The notes under the pieces were generated by a model. The model was not told the origin of the DNA and did no database searches. It worked only from the letters and a program-made list of their open reading frames with translations. This document shows positions 8,243 through 16,968 of a stretch of DNA of 64,000 bases, piece after piece. Position numbers and translations under genes: made by a program. The number at the start of each line of letters is the position of its first letter. Within the stretch, counting starts at the first letter, position 1. Source of the DNA: Corynebacterium phocae (GTDB lineage: Bacteria; Actinomycetota; Actinomycetes; Mycobacteriales; Mycobacteriaceae); NCBI RefSeq assembly GCF_008693075.1, contig NZ_VXKJ01000053.1, forward strand, positions 1-64,000, in the 5' to 3' direction.

Positions 8243-9424
8243 ATGACCGGTCTTGACAACATCCTCCGCGCGCTCACGTGGGGTCTACACGCCATGTTCG
8301 CCTCACTGCTAGTGTTCGGAGTGGCCAGTGCCGTTGCTGACTCAACCTTGACACCTCTAGTAACTTTCCTCGCGGTAGCCCTGGCCGCGCTGTATTTTGT
8401 GCGCAACCGTCTGTGGGGGTTGGGGGCCCTGACGTTCGTGTGGGCGGGGTTGATGTTTCACGGCCAGGACTTCATGTGGTTGGAATTCCCGTTGGTCTTT
8501 TTGTACCTGCGCTACCTGCCACGATGGGTGCGCCTGCCGGCTGTAGGTGGGTTATGGGCCGTAGCGGCGTTCTTCCCGGCGTGGCGCTACCCGGAAAACT
8601 GGACCGTGGCGCACGCAGTGGGTCCGGCTATTGGCACGCTATTTGGCGTGGCGGTGTTTTTCTCCTACGTTGCCCTGCGCCAAGAAGCAGAGCGCTACCG
8701 GGACTTGGCCGCTGAACTGCGTAGTACCCAAGATGAGCTGGCGCAGACTGAAAACCTAGCCGGGCGCTTGGCGGAACGCGAACGGCTCTCCCGGGAAATC
8801 CACGACACCGTGGCGCAAGGCCTATCCTCTATTGTGCTCATGTCCCGCGCGGCGGCCGGAGCCACCAACCCCTCCGGACATATAGCTACCATCCACGAAG
8901 TGGCAGAAGATTCCCTGGGGCAGGCGCGCCGGTTTGTCGCGGAACTATCCTCACCTCCGGCGCTGCCGGAGGCATTAGGGGCGCTGGTGCAATCCCACCG
9001 GGACCGCGCCCGGGCGCTGGGGGAGTCCACGGCATTTGACCTGCAAATCGAGGGGGATACCTCCGCCGTGCCGGAGAAAGTGGCAACCGTACTAGAACGT
9101 GCCGCACGGGAGGGGCTATCCAACGCGGCCAAACACGCCCACGCCAGCCGCGTGGTGGTCACCTTGAGTGTGTTTCCCGACCGCGCCACCTTGGATGTTG
9201 CCGATGATGGTGTGGGCTGTAGCGGTGTGGGGCCCAGTGGTGTGGGGCCCAGTGGTGCGGGGCCCAGCGGTCTGGGTCCCAGTGGTGCGGGTCCCGCTAA
9301 TGGTAGTGGCGGGTACGGGCTGCCCGGGCTGCGCCGGCGCGTGGATGAGGCCGGCGGTAGGCTCGACGTCATAGACCGCAACCCCGGGACCGTATTGTCC
9401 GTGAACTTCCTGCTGGAGGCGTAA
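8243..9424 (+). CDS. chrS: Sensor histidine kinase, NarL/DesK type (ChrS-like)
   Basis: 393 aa. About five or six membrane segments (residues 8-145) precede a coiled linker, a HisKA_3 dimerisation box (ERLSREIHDTVAQGLSS, phospho-His in REIHD) and an HATPase domain (N-box AAREGLSNAAKHAHA, G1 box DVADDGVG). The ATP-lid is expanded by six near-identical pentapeptides (about residues 323-352, GVGPS-like) before the GYGLPGLRRRV G2 box. The ATG at 8243 is preceded by GGGAGC. The response regulator follows without a gap. Heme sensing is inferred from synteny with ChrS. Confidence 0.8.
   Translation: MTGLDNILRALTWGLHAMFASLLVFGVASAVADSTLTPLVTFLAVALAALYFVRNRLWGLGALTFVWAGLMFHGQDFMWLEFPLVFLYLRYLPRWVRLPAVGGLWAVAAFFPAWRYPENWTVAHAVGPAIGTLFGVAVFFSYVALRQEAERYRDLAAELRSTQDELAQTENLAGRLAERERLSREIHDTVAQGLSSIVLMSRAAAGATNPSGHIATIHEVAEDSLGQARRFVAELSSPPALPEALGALVQSHRDRARALGESTAFDLQIEGDTSAVPEKVATVLERAAREGLSNAAKHAHASRVVVTLSVFPDRATLDVADDGVGCSGVGPSGVGPSGAGPSGLGPSGAGPANGSGGYGLPGLRRRVDEAGGRLDVIDRNPGTVLSVNFLLEA
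9209..9298 (+). repeat. 15-bp in-frame minisatellite in the kinase ATP-lid
   Basis: Six 15-bp units (consensus ggtgtggggcccagt) run without interruption and encode GVGCS, GVGPS, GVGPS, GAGPS, GLGPS and GAGPA. Unit length is a multiple of three, so copy-number change keeps the frame. The array sits between the G1 and G2 boxes of the ATP-binding domain. Confidence 0.9.
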
Positions 9425-10027
9425 ATGATTTCCGTCATGCTCATAGATGACCACCCGGTAGTGCGCGCGGGGCTGAAGGCCATCCTGGACTCCTTCGAGG
9501 GGATCGGGGTAGTAGCGGAGGGCAACTCCGGCGCAGCTGTAGAGGACATGCCGGAGGTGGACGTGGTGGTTTGCGATATCTCCATGCCCGGCGTGGACGG
9601 GATTGAGGCCACCCGGCGGCTCAAGGCCGCCGGCGGACCACCGGTACTCATCTTGACCACCTACGACTCCGAAACGGACATCATGGCCGCGCTGGAGGCC
9701 GGCGCGCTGGGCTACCTGCTCAAAGACGCGCCCGAGGAACAACTGCGCCAGGCGGTGAAAGATACCGCTGCGGGTAAGCGAACCCTCGCGCCGGAAGTGG
9801 CTGTCACCCTGGCAGAGCGAGTTACCAAGCCGCGTGAATCCCTCTCCGCCCGGGAACGGGAGATTCTGAGCGGGTTGGCCACCGGCGCTTCCAACCGGGA
9901 GCTAGCCACACAATTTTTTGTTTCCGAGGCCACCATCAAGACTCACCTGGTCCATATTTATCAAAAGTTGGGAGTGGATAACCGCACTGCAGCGGTAACC
10001 GTAGCCAGAGAGCGAAAACTCCTCTAG
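9425..10027 (+). CDS. chrA: Response regulator, NarL/LuxR family (ChrA-like)
   Basis: 200 aa. Receiver domain with acidic pocket (LIDDHPVVRAG), phospho-acceptor Asp in VVVCDISMPG, and conserved Thr and Lys (TTYDSE, LLKDAPEE). C-terminal LuxR HTH (residues about 138-200: SAREREILSGLATGASNRELA, then TIKTHLVHIYQKLGVDNRTAA). The ATG directly abuts the kinase stop, so the two are cotranslated. The expected target is the divergent hrtBA promoter. Confidence 0.82.
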   Translation: MISVMLIDDHPVVRAGLKAILDSFEGIGVVAEGNSGAAVEDMPEVDVVVCDISMPGVDGIEATRRLKAAGGPPVLILTTYDSETDIMAALEAGALGYLLKDAPEEQLRQAVKDTAAGKRTLAPEVAVTLAERVTKPRESLSAREREILSGLATGASNRELATQFFVSEATIKTHLVHIYQKLGVDNRTAAVTVARERKLL

Positions 10028-10036
10028 GCTCTAACT

Positions 10037-11311
10037 ATGAATCCAGCTCGCCGAATTGAAATATGGGCCCTGTTTCTGACGCCACAGCCGCTTCGCACGG
10101 TAGCAATCGACCCGGAGACCACGGTAGGCGACCTCTGCCTCATCATCAACGCGGCGTTGGGCCTAGCCCCCAGCCCACCAGGACGTTTTGAAAACGAAGA
10201 CCGCATCATAGAGGCCATGGAGGTCCTGGACCAACTAGCGTTGCCACTGATATTCGCGGATGAAAACGCCAGCTACGAGCCATCGGTGGGGGAGTGGAAG
10301 ATTTTGCTCACTAAGGGACCTTACGTTGAACCCGAGCAGAAGCTGCCGGCCCTTCTACGCTGCAGCGGCCCTGACTTAGTTTCTGAGATCGGCAGTCCAC
10401 GGGGCACTGTGCAGATAATGAACAACGTCCTCAACATCCTCAGCGGGCGCCCGGTCTCCGCTGATGCCGCAGCCAGGATTGCGGAGATATTCCCCAACTA
10501 CTCCATTGACCAAGTGGAATCCCGGCTCACCGACTGCTTTGCCCCACAGATTATCCAGCGCCTAGCAGAGCTTTCCTCCACGGATCTCACCCACGCTCTT
10601 GACGCTGACCTCCCGGCCCCCTTTGCAAACCCTTCTCCCTTTGAGCTGGAACCAGAACCACTTTCATTGACAGACGCCATCCCGGAGCTTGCTCCTGACT
10701 TCGAGCTTCCCCGTCTTAACCCCGGGCAGCGGCTAGAAATAGGCAAGCGGTTAGCGGAAATCCTCAGCCTGGTCCGGGAATACGACAAGCTCACCGCCTC
10801 CGGGTACTTCAAGCCAGACCTGGTCAACCAGCTACTGGACATCATGCCTTTCGAAAAACTGTACCGCGTACCCAGACCCCGGGAAATAGACAACTTTCCC
10901 ATCGAAGTTATTCACGGCCTGCTCAACGTCACCGGACTGATCCGCGAAACCTCCACGAAAATAGAGCTCACCGAAAAGGGGGAGGAGGTTATAGCCATCC
11001 CCTCGCTCGGGGCCGGCATTGTCGCTGAAACGCTTCCGCTCATGGAGTCCGGGGATGAATTCCTCCCCATCCTCTTCATGCTCGTGAAGATAATTCGCGG
11101 GGACAAAGACATCCGCCGCTACCTCGAAGACATGCTCTACCAAGGGTGGGTGGCAAACCGGGCAGTGCTTGTCATCTTCGGTGGCATGGATGATGACACG
11201 TCCGAAGCAAATGACCTTGGGAAGGCCCTACTGGGTGAGACTATCGCCCACTATCGCGCTTTCTTCAGCGAGGAACCAGGGAATCCGTATAATTTTGGGC
11301 ATGAAAAATAA
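10037..11311 (+). CDS. pRiA4b ORF-3-like protein of unknown function
   Basis: 424 aa. The N-terminus (IEIWALFLTPQPLRTVAIDPETTVGDLCLIINAALG in two parts) resembles the plasmid pRiA4b ORF-3 fold (residues 8-100). The C-terminal part has KLTASGYFKPDLVNQLL and a winged-helix-like stretch ending GLIRETSTKIELTEKGEEV, a pattern common in long actinobacterial members of that family. No catalytic motif is recognised. A TAGGCT hexamer 6 nt before the ATG suggests a separate leaderless transcript rather than readthrough from chrA. It overlaps the next gene by 11 nt. Confidence 0.6.
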   Translation: MNPARRIEIWALFLTPQPLRTVAIDPETTVGDLCLIINAALGLAPSPPGRFENEDRIIEAMEVLDQLALPLIFADENASYEPSVGEWKILLTKGPYVEPEQKLPALLRCSGPDLVSEIGSPRGTVQIMNNVLNILSGRPVSADAAARIAEIFPNYSIDQVESRLTDCFAPQIIQRLAELSSTDLTHALDADLPAPFANPSPFELEPEPLSLTDAIPELAPDFELPRLNPGQRLEIGKRLAEILSLVREYDKLTASGYFKPDLVNQLLDIMPFEKLYRVPRPREIDNFPIEVIHGLLNVTGLIRETSTKIELTEKGEEVIAIPSLGAGIVAETLPLMESGDEFLPILFMLVKIIRGDKDIRRYLEDMLYQGWVANRAVLVIFGGMDDDTSEANDLGKALLGETIAHYRAFFSEEPGNPYNFGHEK

Positions 11312-12953
11312 TTCCGTCATCATCGTAGGCGCTGGCCTAGCCGGGCTGGTTGCCGCACACGAGGCCGTCAAAGGCGGCAAACACGTGCTCATCCTGGACC
11401 AGGAAAACCGTAACAACCTGGGCGGGCAGGCCTTTTGGTCTTTGGGCGGGCTGTTTTACGTGGACTCCCCGGAGCAGAAGATGATGCGGGTGAAAGACTC
11501 GGAGGAGCTGGCCTGGCGCGACTGGGAGAACTCCGCTGACTTCGACGACGCGGAGCATGACTACTGGCCGCGGGAGTGGGCGCGCGAGTACGTGCGCTTC
11601 GCCGCGAATGAAAAGCGCGATTACTTAAAGAACCTGGGTCTTAACGTCTTGCCCACCATCGGCTGGGCGGAGCGCGGCAGCGGGGACGCGGCCGGTCACG
11701 GCAACTCCGCCCCGCGATTTCACCTCACCTGGGGCACCGGCCCGGAGGTCGTCCGCGTGTTCCGCGAGCCCCTCGAGCAAGCCGAGCACGAAGGCAAAGT
11801 GGAGTTCCACTTCCGCCACCGCGTGGATGAACTCATCACCGAAGGCGGCCGGGTAGTGGGCGTCAAGGGCACTAAACTTGCCGATGATCCCTCCGCGCGC
11901 GGCGTGGCCTCCAACCGCGATGAAATAGACACTTTCGAGGTCCGCGGGCAGGCGGTAGTGATTGCTACGGGGGGTATCGGCGGCAATCTGGCCAAGGTGC
12001 GGCAGATGTGGCCGGAAGAGACCTGGGGGCCGTGCCCCGAAGACATGGTCGTGGGCGTGCCCGCGCACGTGGATGGCCGCGGAATTGACATAGCCAACGA
12101 CGCTGGCGCGCGCCTGGTCAACACCGACCGCATGTGGCACTACCCAGAGGGCATGACCAACTGGGATCCCATCTGGCCCGGCCACGGGATCCGCATTATC
12201 CCCGGCCCGTCTAGCATGTGGCTAGACGCCACCGGCAAGCGGCTGCCCACCAACCTCTTCCCCGGCTCAGACAACCTAGCCGCCCTAGGCCACATTGGCC
12301 GCACCGGGCACGGCTACTCCTGGTTTGTGCTCAACCAGACAATTGCGGACAAAGAGTTCATCTTCTCCGGATCCGAGCAAAACCCGGATTTCACCGAGAA
12401 ATCCTTCAAGCTGCTGGCCGGCAAGCTGGGCCCCGGCACGCACGTGTCCGTCAAGGCGTTCATGGACAACGGCGTGGACTGGGTAGTAGCCGACAACCTG
12501 GACGCGCTACTAGACGGCATGGAAGAAGTGGCCGGCAATGATCTCCTGGACCGCGAGCTGGTGCGCAAGGAGCTTGAAGACCGCGACTCGCAGCTGGACA
12601 ACCCGTTTAGTAAAGACGCGCAAATCAACTACATCCGCACCGCGCGTGGCTTCCTGGGCGACAAGATCGTGCGCACCGCCGCGCCCCACCGCCTGCTGGA
12701 TGAGGCCAAAGGCCCACTCATTGCGGTGCGCCTAAAGATTGTGACGCGCAAGACCCTGGGCGGAATTGAGACTGACCTTGCGGGCCGCTGTTTTGATAAG
12801 GAAGGCGGCGTGCTGGCAGGACTATATGCCTGCGGTGAGGCTTCCGGCTTTGGCGGCGGGGGAATGCACGGCAAGAACGCCCTGGAGGGAACCTTCCTAG
12901 GCGGGTGCATCCACTCCGGTAAGCGGGTTGGTGAAGCGCTGGCAGCGTTGTAG
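11301..12953 (+). CDS. FAD-binding dehydrogenase (KstD/fumarate-reductase-like flavoprotein)
   Basis: 550 aa. N-terminal dinucleotide-binding motif VIIVGAGLAGLVAAHEA with the acidic LILDQE strand end, and a C-terminal FAD motif (GGVLAGLYACGEASGFGGGG). The length and the WPREWAREYVRFAANEKRDYL segment match the COG3573 group of predicted FAD-dependent oxidoreductases. The substrate is unknown. The ATG at 11301 was chosen (MKNNSVIIVGAG); it lies inside the end of the preceding gene, so coupling is likely. Confidence 0.85.
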   Translation: MKNNSVIIVGAGLAGLVAAHEAVKGGKHVLILDQENRNNLGGQAFWSLGGLFYVDSPEQKMMRVKDSEELAWRDWENSADFDDAEHDYWPREWAREYVRFAANEKRDYLKNLGLNVLPTIGWAERGSGDAAGHGNSAPRFHLTWGTGPEVVRVFREPLEQAEHEGKVEFHFRHRVDELITEGGRVVGVKGTKLADDPSARGVASNRDEIDTFEVRGQAVVIATGGIGGNLAKVRQMWPEETWGPCPEDMVVGVPAHVDGRGIDIANDAGARLVNTDRMWHYPEGMTNWDPIWPGHGIRIIPGPSSMWLDATGKRLPTNLFPGSDNLAALGHIGRTGHGYSWFVLNQTIADKEFIFSGSEQNPDFTEKSFKLLAGKLGPGTHVSVKAFMDNGVDWVVADNLDALLDGMEEVAGNDLLDRELVRKELEDRDSQLDNPFSKDAQINYIRTARGFLGDKIVRTAAPHRLLDEAKGPLIAVRLKIVTRKTLGGIETDLAGRCFDKEGGVLAGLYACGEASGFGGGGMHGKNALEGTFLGGCIHSGKRVGEALAAL

Positions 12954-13150
12954 GCAAAGCACCAGAAATTAGCGGGCCGCCCGCTCTGCTGGGTGGGGTT
13001 GAAGGCCCGAAATCCGCGAATGGTCTAGAACGCGGCTTCGGGACTTCCCCTAGGAGGAACTTTCGTTGACGTGACAGCAACTTTATTTCCGCGTATTATA
13101 GGGGCTGTATTCGTTAATCCAGTTTCGCCCCAAAACAAAAGGAGATGACC

Positions 13151-13582
13151 ATGTTCGGTCTATGTGAAAAGAAAGCCCCCAAGAAGTCCCTCGGAGAAAA
13201 AGCACTTGGTGCTGTTGGCCGCGCCGCCATCCTCCCCATCTTCATCGTAGGAGCCAAGACCGCCCTAAACAACGCTGACTACGTAGGCGGCATGGCTGAA
13301 GAATCAGCCAAGAAACTTGGAATCAAAGACCTTCCGGTTGACGGACCCACCATGGCCAAAGTCAACGCCTACGCGCAGATGGGCCTAGGCTCTGCCCTAG
13401 CACTGGGGATTTTCCCCAAGTACGCCGCCTGGGGACTCATTGGCTCCCTTATCCCCACCACCCTGGTAGGCCACGCCTTCTGGGAGAAGGAAGATAAAGA
13501 CGAAAAGGGCCAGGAAAAGCTCCAGTTCGCTAAGAACACCGCCATCATTGGTGGTCTACTAAATATCGCTACCCGCAAGTAG
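13151..13582 (+). CDS. DoxX-family-like small membrane protein
   Basis: 143 aa. A charged N-terminus (KKAPKKSLGEKALG) is followed by hydrophobic segments around residues 20-35, 72-95 and 105-120, with the DoxX-type pattern RAAILPIFIVGAKTALNN and LALGIFPKYAAWGLIG. The function is not known from sequence. The ATG at 13151 is preferred over 13145 because AAAAGGAG ends six bases before it. A strong hairpin follows the gene. Confidence 0.7.
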   Translation: MFGLCEKKAPKKSLGEKALGAVGRAAILPIFIVGAKTALNNADYVGGMAEESAKKLGIKDLPVDGPTMAKVNAYAQMGLGSALALGIFPKYAAWGLIGSLIPTTLVGHAFWEKEDKDEKGQEKLQFAKNTAIIGGLLNIATRK

Positions 13583-13600
13583 CACAACCCAGCCTTCAAC

Positions 13601-13634
13601 AAATTCACCTTCTGTTTTAGCAGGAGGTGAATTT
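13601..13634 (+). terminator. Rho-independent terminator after the DoxX-like gene
   Basis: A 14-bp stem with one mismatch (AAATTCACCT...AGGTGAATTT) and loop ttttag, ending in a run of Ts, 19 nt after the stop. Confidence 0.75.
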
Positions 13635-13734
13635 TGCGTAGGCTAACCCAGTTTTCCCAACGCAGTTAGGGTAGAGTCAGTTCAGGATTTCGGTACTAAT
13701 TCACCTCCGCATTGCAAAGAAGGAATTGATAGGA

Positions 13735-14838
13735 ATGCGAAAGCTTCGTCCTGCGGCAAGTGGCCTTCTAGCCCTTGCACTCATCTGTCCCAACGTCGCT
13801 CACGCCACGACAGACTCCATCAGCCAAGGCGACCGCATCCTTTTCCTCGACGACAACGGAAAGTACTCCGCTTGCACAGCAGGATATGTTGACCACGATC
13901 ATGCGCGGATCTGGACCGCCGGGCATTGCGCCCCCGAAGGTTCCCAAGCACTAGACGCCTACGGCAACAAGATTGGAAAGCTCAAACAACGCTACGCTGT
14001 AGTTGATTCCCCCAAAGAGCTTGAAACCGATGGCACCACCGCCGGCTTCGAGCGTTCCTTCTTCCACGACGCCTCCTACGTGGTACTTAACGCCACCTCC
14101 TTTGGCGGAACCAACGCCTATTCCGGGGACCGCACTTACGCCCCCAAGATGGGCGACAAAGTATGTGTCTACGGTGCCACCACTAAGACGGTTAACTGCA
14201 GCAACTTGATTGCCTTCAACGACCTTATAGTCTACGCAGGGGATCTCAATGTTAATCCGGGTGACTCCGGCGGGCCGGCATGGGTCCCCGGAAAGGGCTA
14301 CATCGGGCAAATCCTAGGCGCTTTCATCTACGAGGCTCCCGACGGCGGGGAACTGGCCATGTCCATCATCCACCGTGAAGACCTGGCGGAAGTTGTTCCC
14401 CAACGCACAGACCATGCCGGATTCATGCACCACAACCCGGACATCAACACACTGGGCAGCCCTCCGGACATCCACACCTCGCCCCGGTCCGCTTTTGGCA
14501 GCGACCTGCCCACCGCCTCCGAATACGCCCGTATTGTCCGGGAACACCAGCTGGAAATGCTCCACGCTGAAGCTACCGTTGCCGCTGCCGAAGAGAGGAT
14601 CAACAAAGCGGAGGGCGACGTCCAGCAGCTCCGCAACGAACTGAACTCCGCTCGGGAGGAACTGGCCCGACTTAAAGACAGTCTGAAGGCCCCGTCTCCG
14701 CAGCAACCAAGCGGTGGCTCCTCAGACGGGAACACCGGCATCATAATCGGCGCAATCGTGGGCGTATTAGGAGTAATCCTTGGCGCCGCCGGGATGTTTC
14801 TACCCCAACTAAGCATCCCCGGGCTGAACGCTATCTAG
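13735..14838 (+). CDS. Secreted, C-terminally membrane-anchored trypsin-like serine protease
   Basis: 367 aa. Signal peptide (residues 1-25, MRKLRP... ending NVAHA). Chymotrypsin-fold domain with His in IWTAGHC and nucleophile Ser in NVNPGDSGGPAW; the Asp of the triad is probably in the HDASYVVL strand. A predicted coiled coil (about residues 265-320) and a Pro/Ser/Gly linker lead to one C-terminal transmembrane segment (GIIIGAIVGVLGVILGAAG) and a short tail. The start at 13735 gives a clean signal sequence. No LPXTG motif. It is convergent with another exported anchored protein. Confidence 0.8.
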   Translation: MRKLRPAASGLLALALICPNVAHATTDSISQGDRILFLDDNGKYSACTAGYVDHDHARIWTAGHCAPEGSQALDAYGNKIGKLKQRYAVVDSPKELETDGTTAGFERSFFHDASYVVLNATSFGGTNAYSGDRTYAPKMGDKVCVYGATTKTVNCSNLIAFNDLIVYAGDLNVNPGDSGGPAWVPGKGYIGQILGAFIYEAPDGGELAMSIIHREDLAEVVPQRTDHAGFMHHNPDINTLGSPPDIHTSPRSAFGSDLPTASEYARIVREHQLEMLHAEATVAAAEERINKAEGDVQQLRNELNSAREELARLKDSLKAPSPQQPSGGSSDGNTGIIIGAIVGVLGVILGAAGMFLPQLSIPGLNAI

Positions 14839-14898
14839 GCTGTTTAACCCCGGCCATGTTTCAGACCGTTCCTTAAAGGCCGGCTTAAGCAGCAGATA

Positions 14899-14929
14899 CC
14901 CCCGCACCTTTTATTCAAAAGGGCGGGGG
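14899..14929. terminator. Bidirectional terminator between the protease and stalk-protein genes
   Basis: CCCCCGCACCTTTT, loop attc, then AAAAGGGCGGGGG: a stem of about 13 bp with one mismatch and A/T tracts on both sides, placed between two converging genes. Confidence 0.85.
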
Positions 14930-14959
14930 CAGCTTGGCCTCACAGGCCATTAACCTTGC

Positions 14960-16030
14960 TTAAAAGCGAGGCAGCACTCGGCCCAAGAGTGGCTTTAGTG
15001 GACCTAGCAGCGCTGCAGCTAGCAGCCCCAGCAGGCTCAAGACACCCAGCACAGACCCCACAATAGTGGCCGTGGTCTTATCAGACTCACTGGAACCGTC
15101 CTTGTCAGAATCATTGGAGTCGTCTTTATCATCAGGATCCTTGGGATCCTTCGGGTCCTTGGGATCTTCTGGGGCTGGCTTAGGATCTTTGGGATCTTCT
15201 GGGGCTGGCTTGGGATCCTCAGGATCTGCCTTGGGAGGCACTACGGTATCCAGCGTCAGGGACTTCAGGTTGTAGGTGGCGTCCTTTTTCAGCTGCTCTA
15301 CATCCACTTTGTTGGCTGCGTCGGCTCCGGTGACGTACAGTCCCAGAGCCGGTTCTGGGGTATTCATCTTCTCTGCAGCGGCATCAAGATACTTCTCCTC
15401 CAAGCCCCAATCGATAACGCCAAAAGGGACCTCCTGGGGATTGCTGTCGCCGTTTTCCAAGAGGGCAATTTCCTTCTCCAAGCGGCTGGAACCGTAATTG
15501 AAGATGAAATCACGGCGCTGCTTGGCCGCCTTCTGAGGGTCATCATCAGCAGCGCTTTCCGCTAAGGACTGGGAGGACTTACGTTCTGTGTTCATTAGGT
15601 CCAGAGCCAGCTTGGAAGCTAGCAGGTCATGGCCAATCTTGGTGGTTTCAATTGCTTGAGCCTCAGGGTTGCCTTCGTACTGCAGCAAAGCAATGGCCTC
15701 ACGGGCAAAAGCGATTTCGGTTTGGCGGTTGGATTGAGCAATGTCCCTCTGGAAATCAGGGTCACGGTTGTCTACCTCCCAAGCCTTTGCAGAGAAGCCG
15801 CGGTCGTAGGTCTCCCGCGCCAAAGCTACCATTTGGAATTTCCGGAATTCGCTTCCCCATGCCTGCGCTGTATCAGAAGGGTTTATATAAATCCGGGACA
15901 AGTTGTCTTGGTCGTTATCCATGGCCTGTACTGCCACGGGTGCCACTAGCGGAACGACAACGGACGCGGGAACAGCCAAAGCCAGGCTAACCGCCAGGGT
16001 GCGTACGGATTTCTGGGAGAAGGTCTTCAT
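14960..16030 (-). CDS. Exported, membrane-anchored protein with Asp/Pro/Lys-rich stalk
   Basis: 356 aa. Signal peptide (residues 1-36, ending VAVQAMDN). A helical, Glu/Ala-rich domain (about 40-250) has no recognised family. A repetitive stalk (about 255-310) is built from PEDPKPAPEDPKD-like units and an Asp/Ser run. One C-terminal transmembrane segment (TIVGSVLGVLSLLGLLAAALL) ends in a short basic tail, LGRVLPRF. It lacks LPXTG, so it is probably membrane-anchored with the domain held across the cell wall. The partner protease gene converges on it and shares the anchor style. Preceded by a long structured leader. Confidence 0.7.
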   Translation of the reverse strand: MKTFSQKSVRTLAVSLALAVPASVVVPLVAPVAVQAMDNDQDNLSRIYINPSDTAQAWGSEFRKFQMVALARETYDRGFSAKAWEVDNRDPDFQRDIAQSNRQTEIAFAREAIALLQYEGNPEAQAIETTKIGHDLLASKLALDLMNTERKSSQSLAESAADDDPQKAAKQRRDFIFNYGSSRLEKEIALLENGDSNPQEVPFGVIDWGLEEKYLDAAAEKMNTPEPALGLYVTGADAANKVDVEQLKKDATYNLKSLTLDTVVPPKADPEDPKPAPEDPKDPKPAPEDPKDPKDPKDPDDKDDSNDSDKDGSSESDKTTATIVGSVLGVLSLLGLLAAALLGPLKPLLGRVLPRF

Positions 16031-16090
16031 AGAAGTTGGTTTCTTTCTGTAGAGATAGATGATTGCAGCCTGCGCCCAAGAAAAAGATCT

Positions 16091-16250
16091 CTCTTCATCT
16101 GGGACTTCAACTACAGCCCTGGAAAAACGGTGAGAAATAACTACCTTGAAATAATCAAGGTTTGTCTCCAGCTTTGCCTGGACTTCAGTCCCTCAAAAGC
16201 CCTGCACGGGCCCTTGAGAGGAGTAAGGCAAGCCTTTCCTTTACTGTAGA
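16091..16250 (-). promoter_or_regulatory. Structured leader upstream of the stalk-protein gene
   Basis: Four stem-loops follow one another: accttga/tcaaggt with loop aataa (about 16143-16161), tccag/ctgga, an interrupted ctcaa...ttgag stem with a GGGC/GCCC core (about 16192-16218), and aaggc/gcctt. They fall within the expected 5' untranslated region of the minus-strand gene. I recognise no known riboswitch consensus. It may be a regulatory leader, a small RNA or only fortuitous structure. Confidence 0.35.
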
Positions 16251-16919
16251 TGATTTATTTGTTGCAGGATAGCCCCCGCAGGTGAAATCCGGGAAGATTA
16301 ACCAAAAGTTCTAAACCTGCTGTACCGGAGGGATGAGATCCCTTGTTTAGGGCCAGCACCCATCCCGGGGACCGGGAACGCGCCAATACCGGGGTAGGGG
16401 CAATACCTAGCCCACACCCCTGCTTGGTCGCGGGGATGGGGCCGCCCGGGACTGGGGCCAAGGGGTGAGACACTTTTCACGGTTCGCACTGTGGTCCGGG
16501 GTGCGCTAGAATCACAGGAGTTAACAACTGCAACAGCAGTTAACCTAAAGAGGTTATCCCCACTACGGAGAAAGCCAAGGTTTAGGTAGCCAAAGTTCCC
16601 GTGGCTCAACCGTCAGGGGATCACGAGGAAGTGGCTACCAATAAAATCCTAAATCAATAGTTTTGGCAAGAAAGCTAGTCGGGTTGCGCGTAGGTTTCGG
16701 GGTGTCCGGGTTCGCAGCGGACTGGGAGCCAGGGCTAGGCGGGATCCCCTTTCCGGCCCTTAAATCCCCGGGGATGGACCCCCTATCCAAGCCGACGCTT
16801 GAGGGGTACGAGGTCTTGGCGGGGTTCACTCACAATGTTATGACCTTATGGTTGCACAGTTATGGCCGTATGTTGCACTCGCACACCACTTACTTTAGTA
16901 ACGGTGGCTAAAACACAAA
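16251..16919. other. Gene-free stretch between the stalk-protein and leuS genes
   Basis: No open frame here has coding character. On the plus strand TTCGCA, 18 nt, TAGAAT (16484-16512) looks like a promoter with no gene behind it, followed by small hairpins (aactgc/gcagtt and taacct/aggtta near 16528-16568). An imperfect 21-bp direct repeat lies at 16837-16878. An untranslated RNA is possible but no family is recognised. Confidence 0.4.
16837..16878. repeat. Imperfect tandem direct repeat of about 21 bp
   Basis: gttatgaccttatggttgca(c) at 16837-16857 and gttatggccgtatgttgcac at 16859-16878 differ by three changes. They lie in the gene-free stretch 40 nt before the leuS terminator. Confidence 0.7.
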
Positions 16920-16955
16920 GCCGGCCGCCGCCCCGGTTGAGGGGCCACGGCCGGC
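16920..16955 (-). terminator. Terminator downstream of leuS
   Basis: GCCGGCCG and CGGCCGGC form an 8-bp outer stem, with an inner GCCCC/GGGGC stem and loop ggttga. On the minus strand it is followed by TTTGTGTTTT, 13 nt after the leuS stop. Confidence 0.85.
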
Positions 16956-16968
16956 GGGCGGGGAGCGG

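Noticed and set aside
8695..9660. 321-aa minus-strand frame opposite the kinase and regulator genes
   Set aside because: Ser/Pro/Thr-rich shadow frame caused by the codon pattern of chrS and its repeat.
14960..16030. Sortase-anchored surface protein
   Set aside because: The C-terminus has a transmembrane segment and LPRF but no LPXTG motif before it.
16251..16919. tRNA or other known structural RNA in the gene-free stretch
   Set aside because: GGTTC-like fragments occur but no cloverleaf, tmRNA, SRP or RNase P signature could be assembled.
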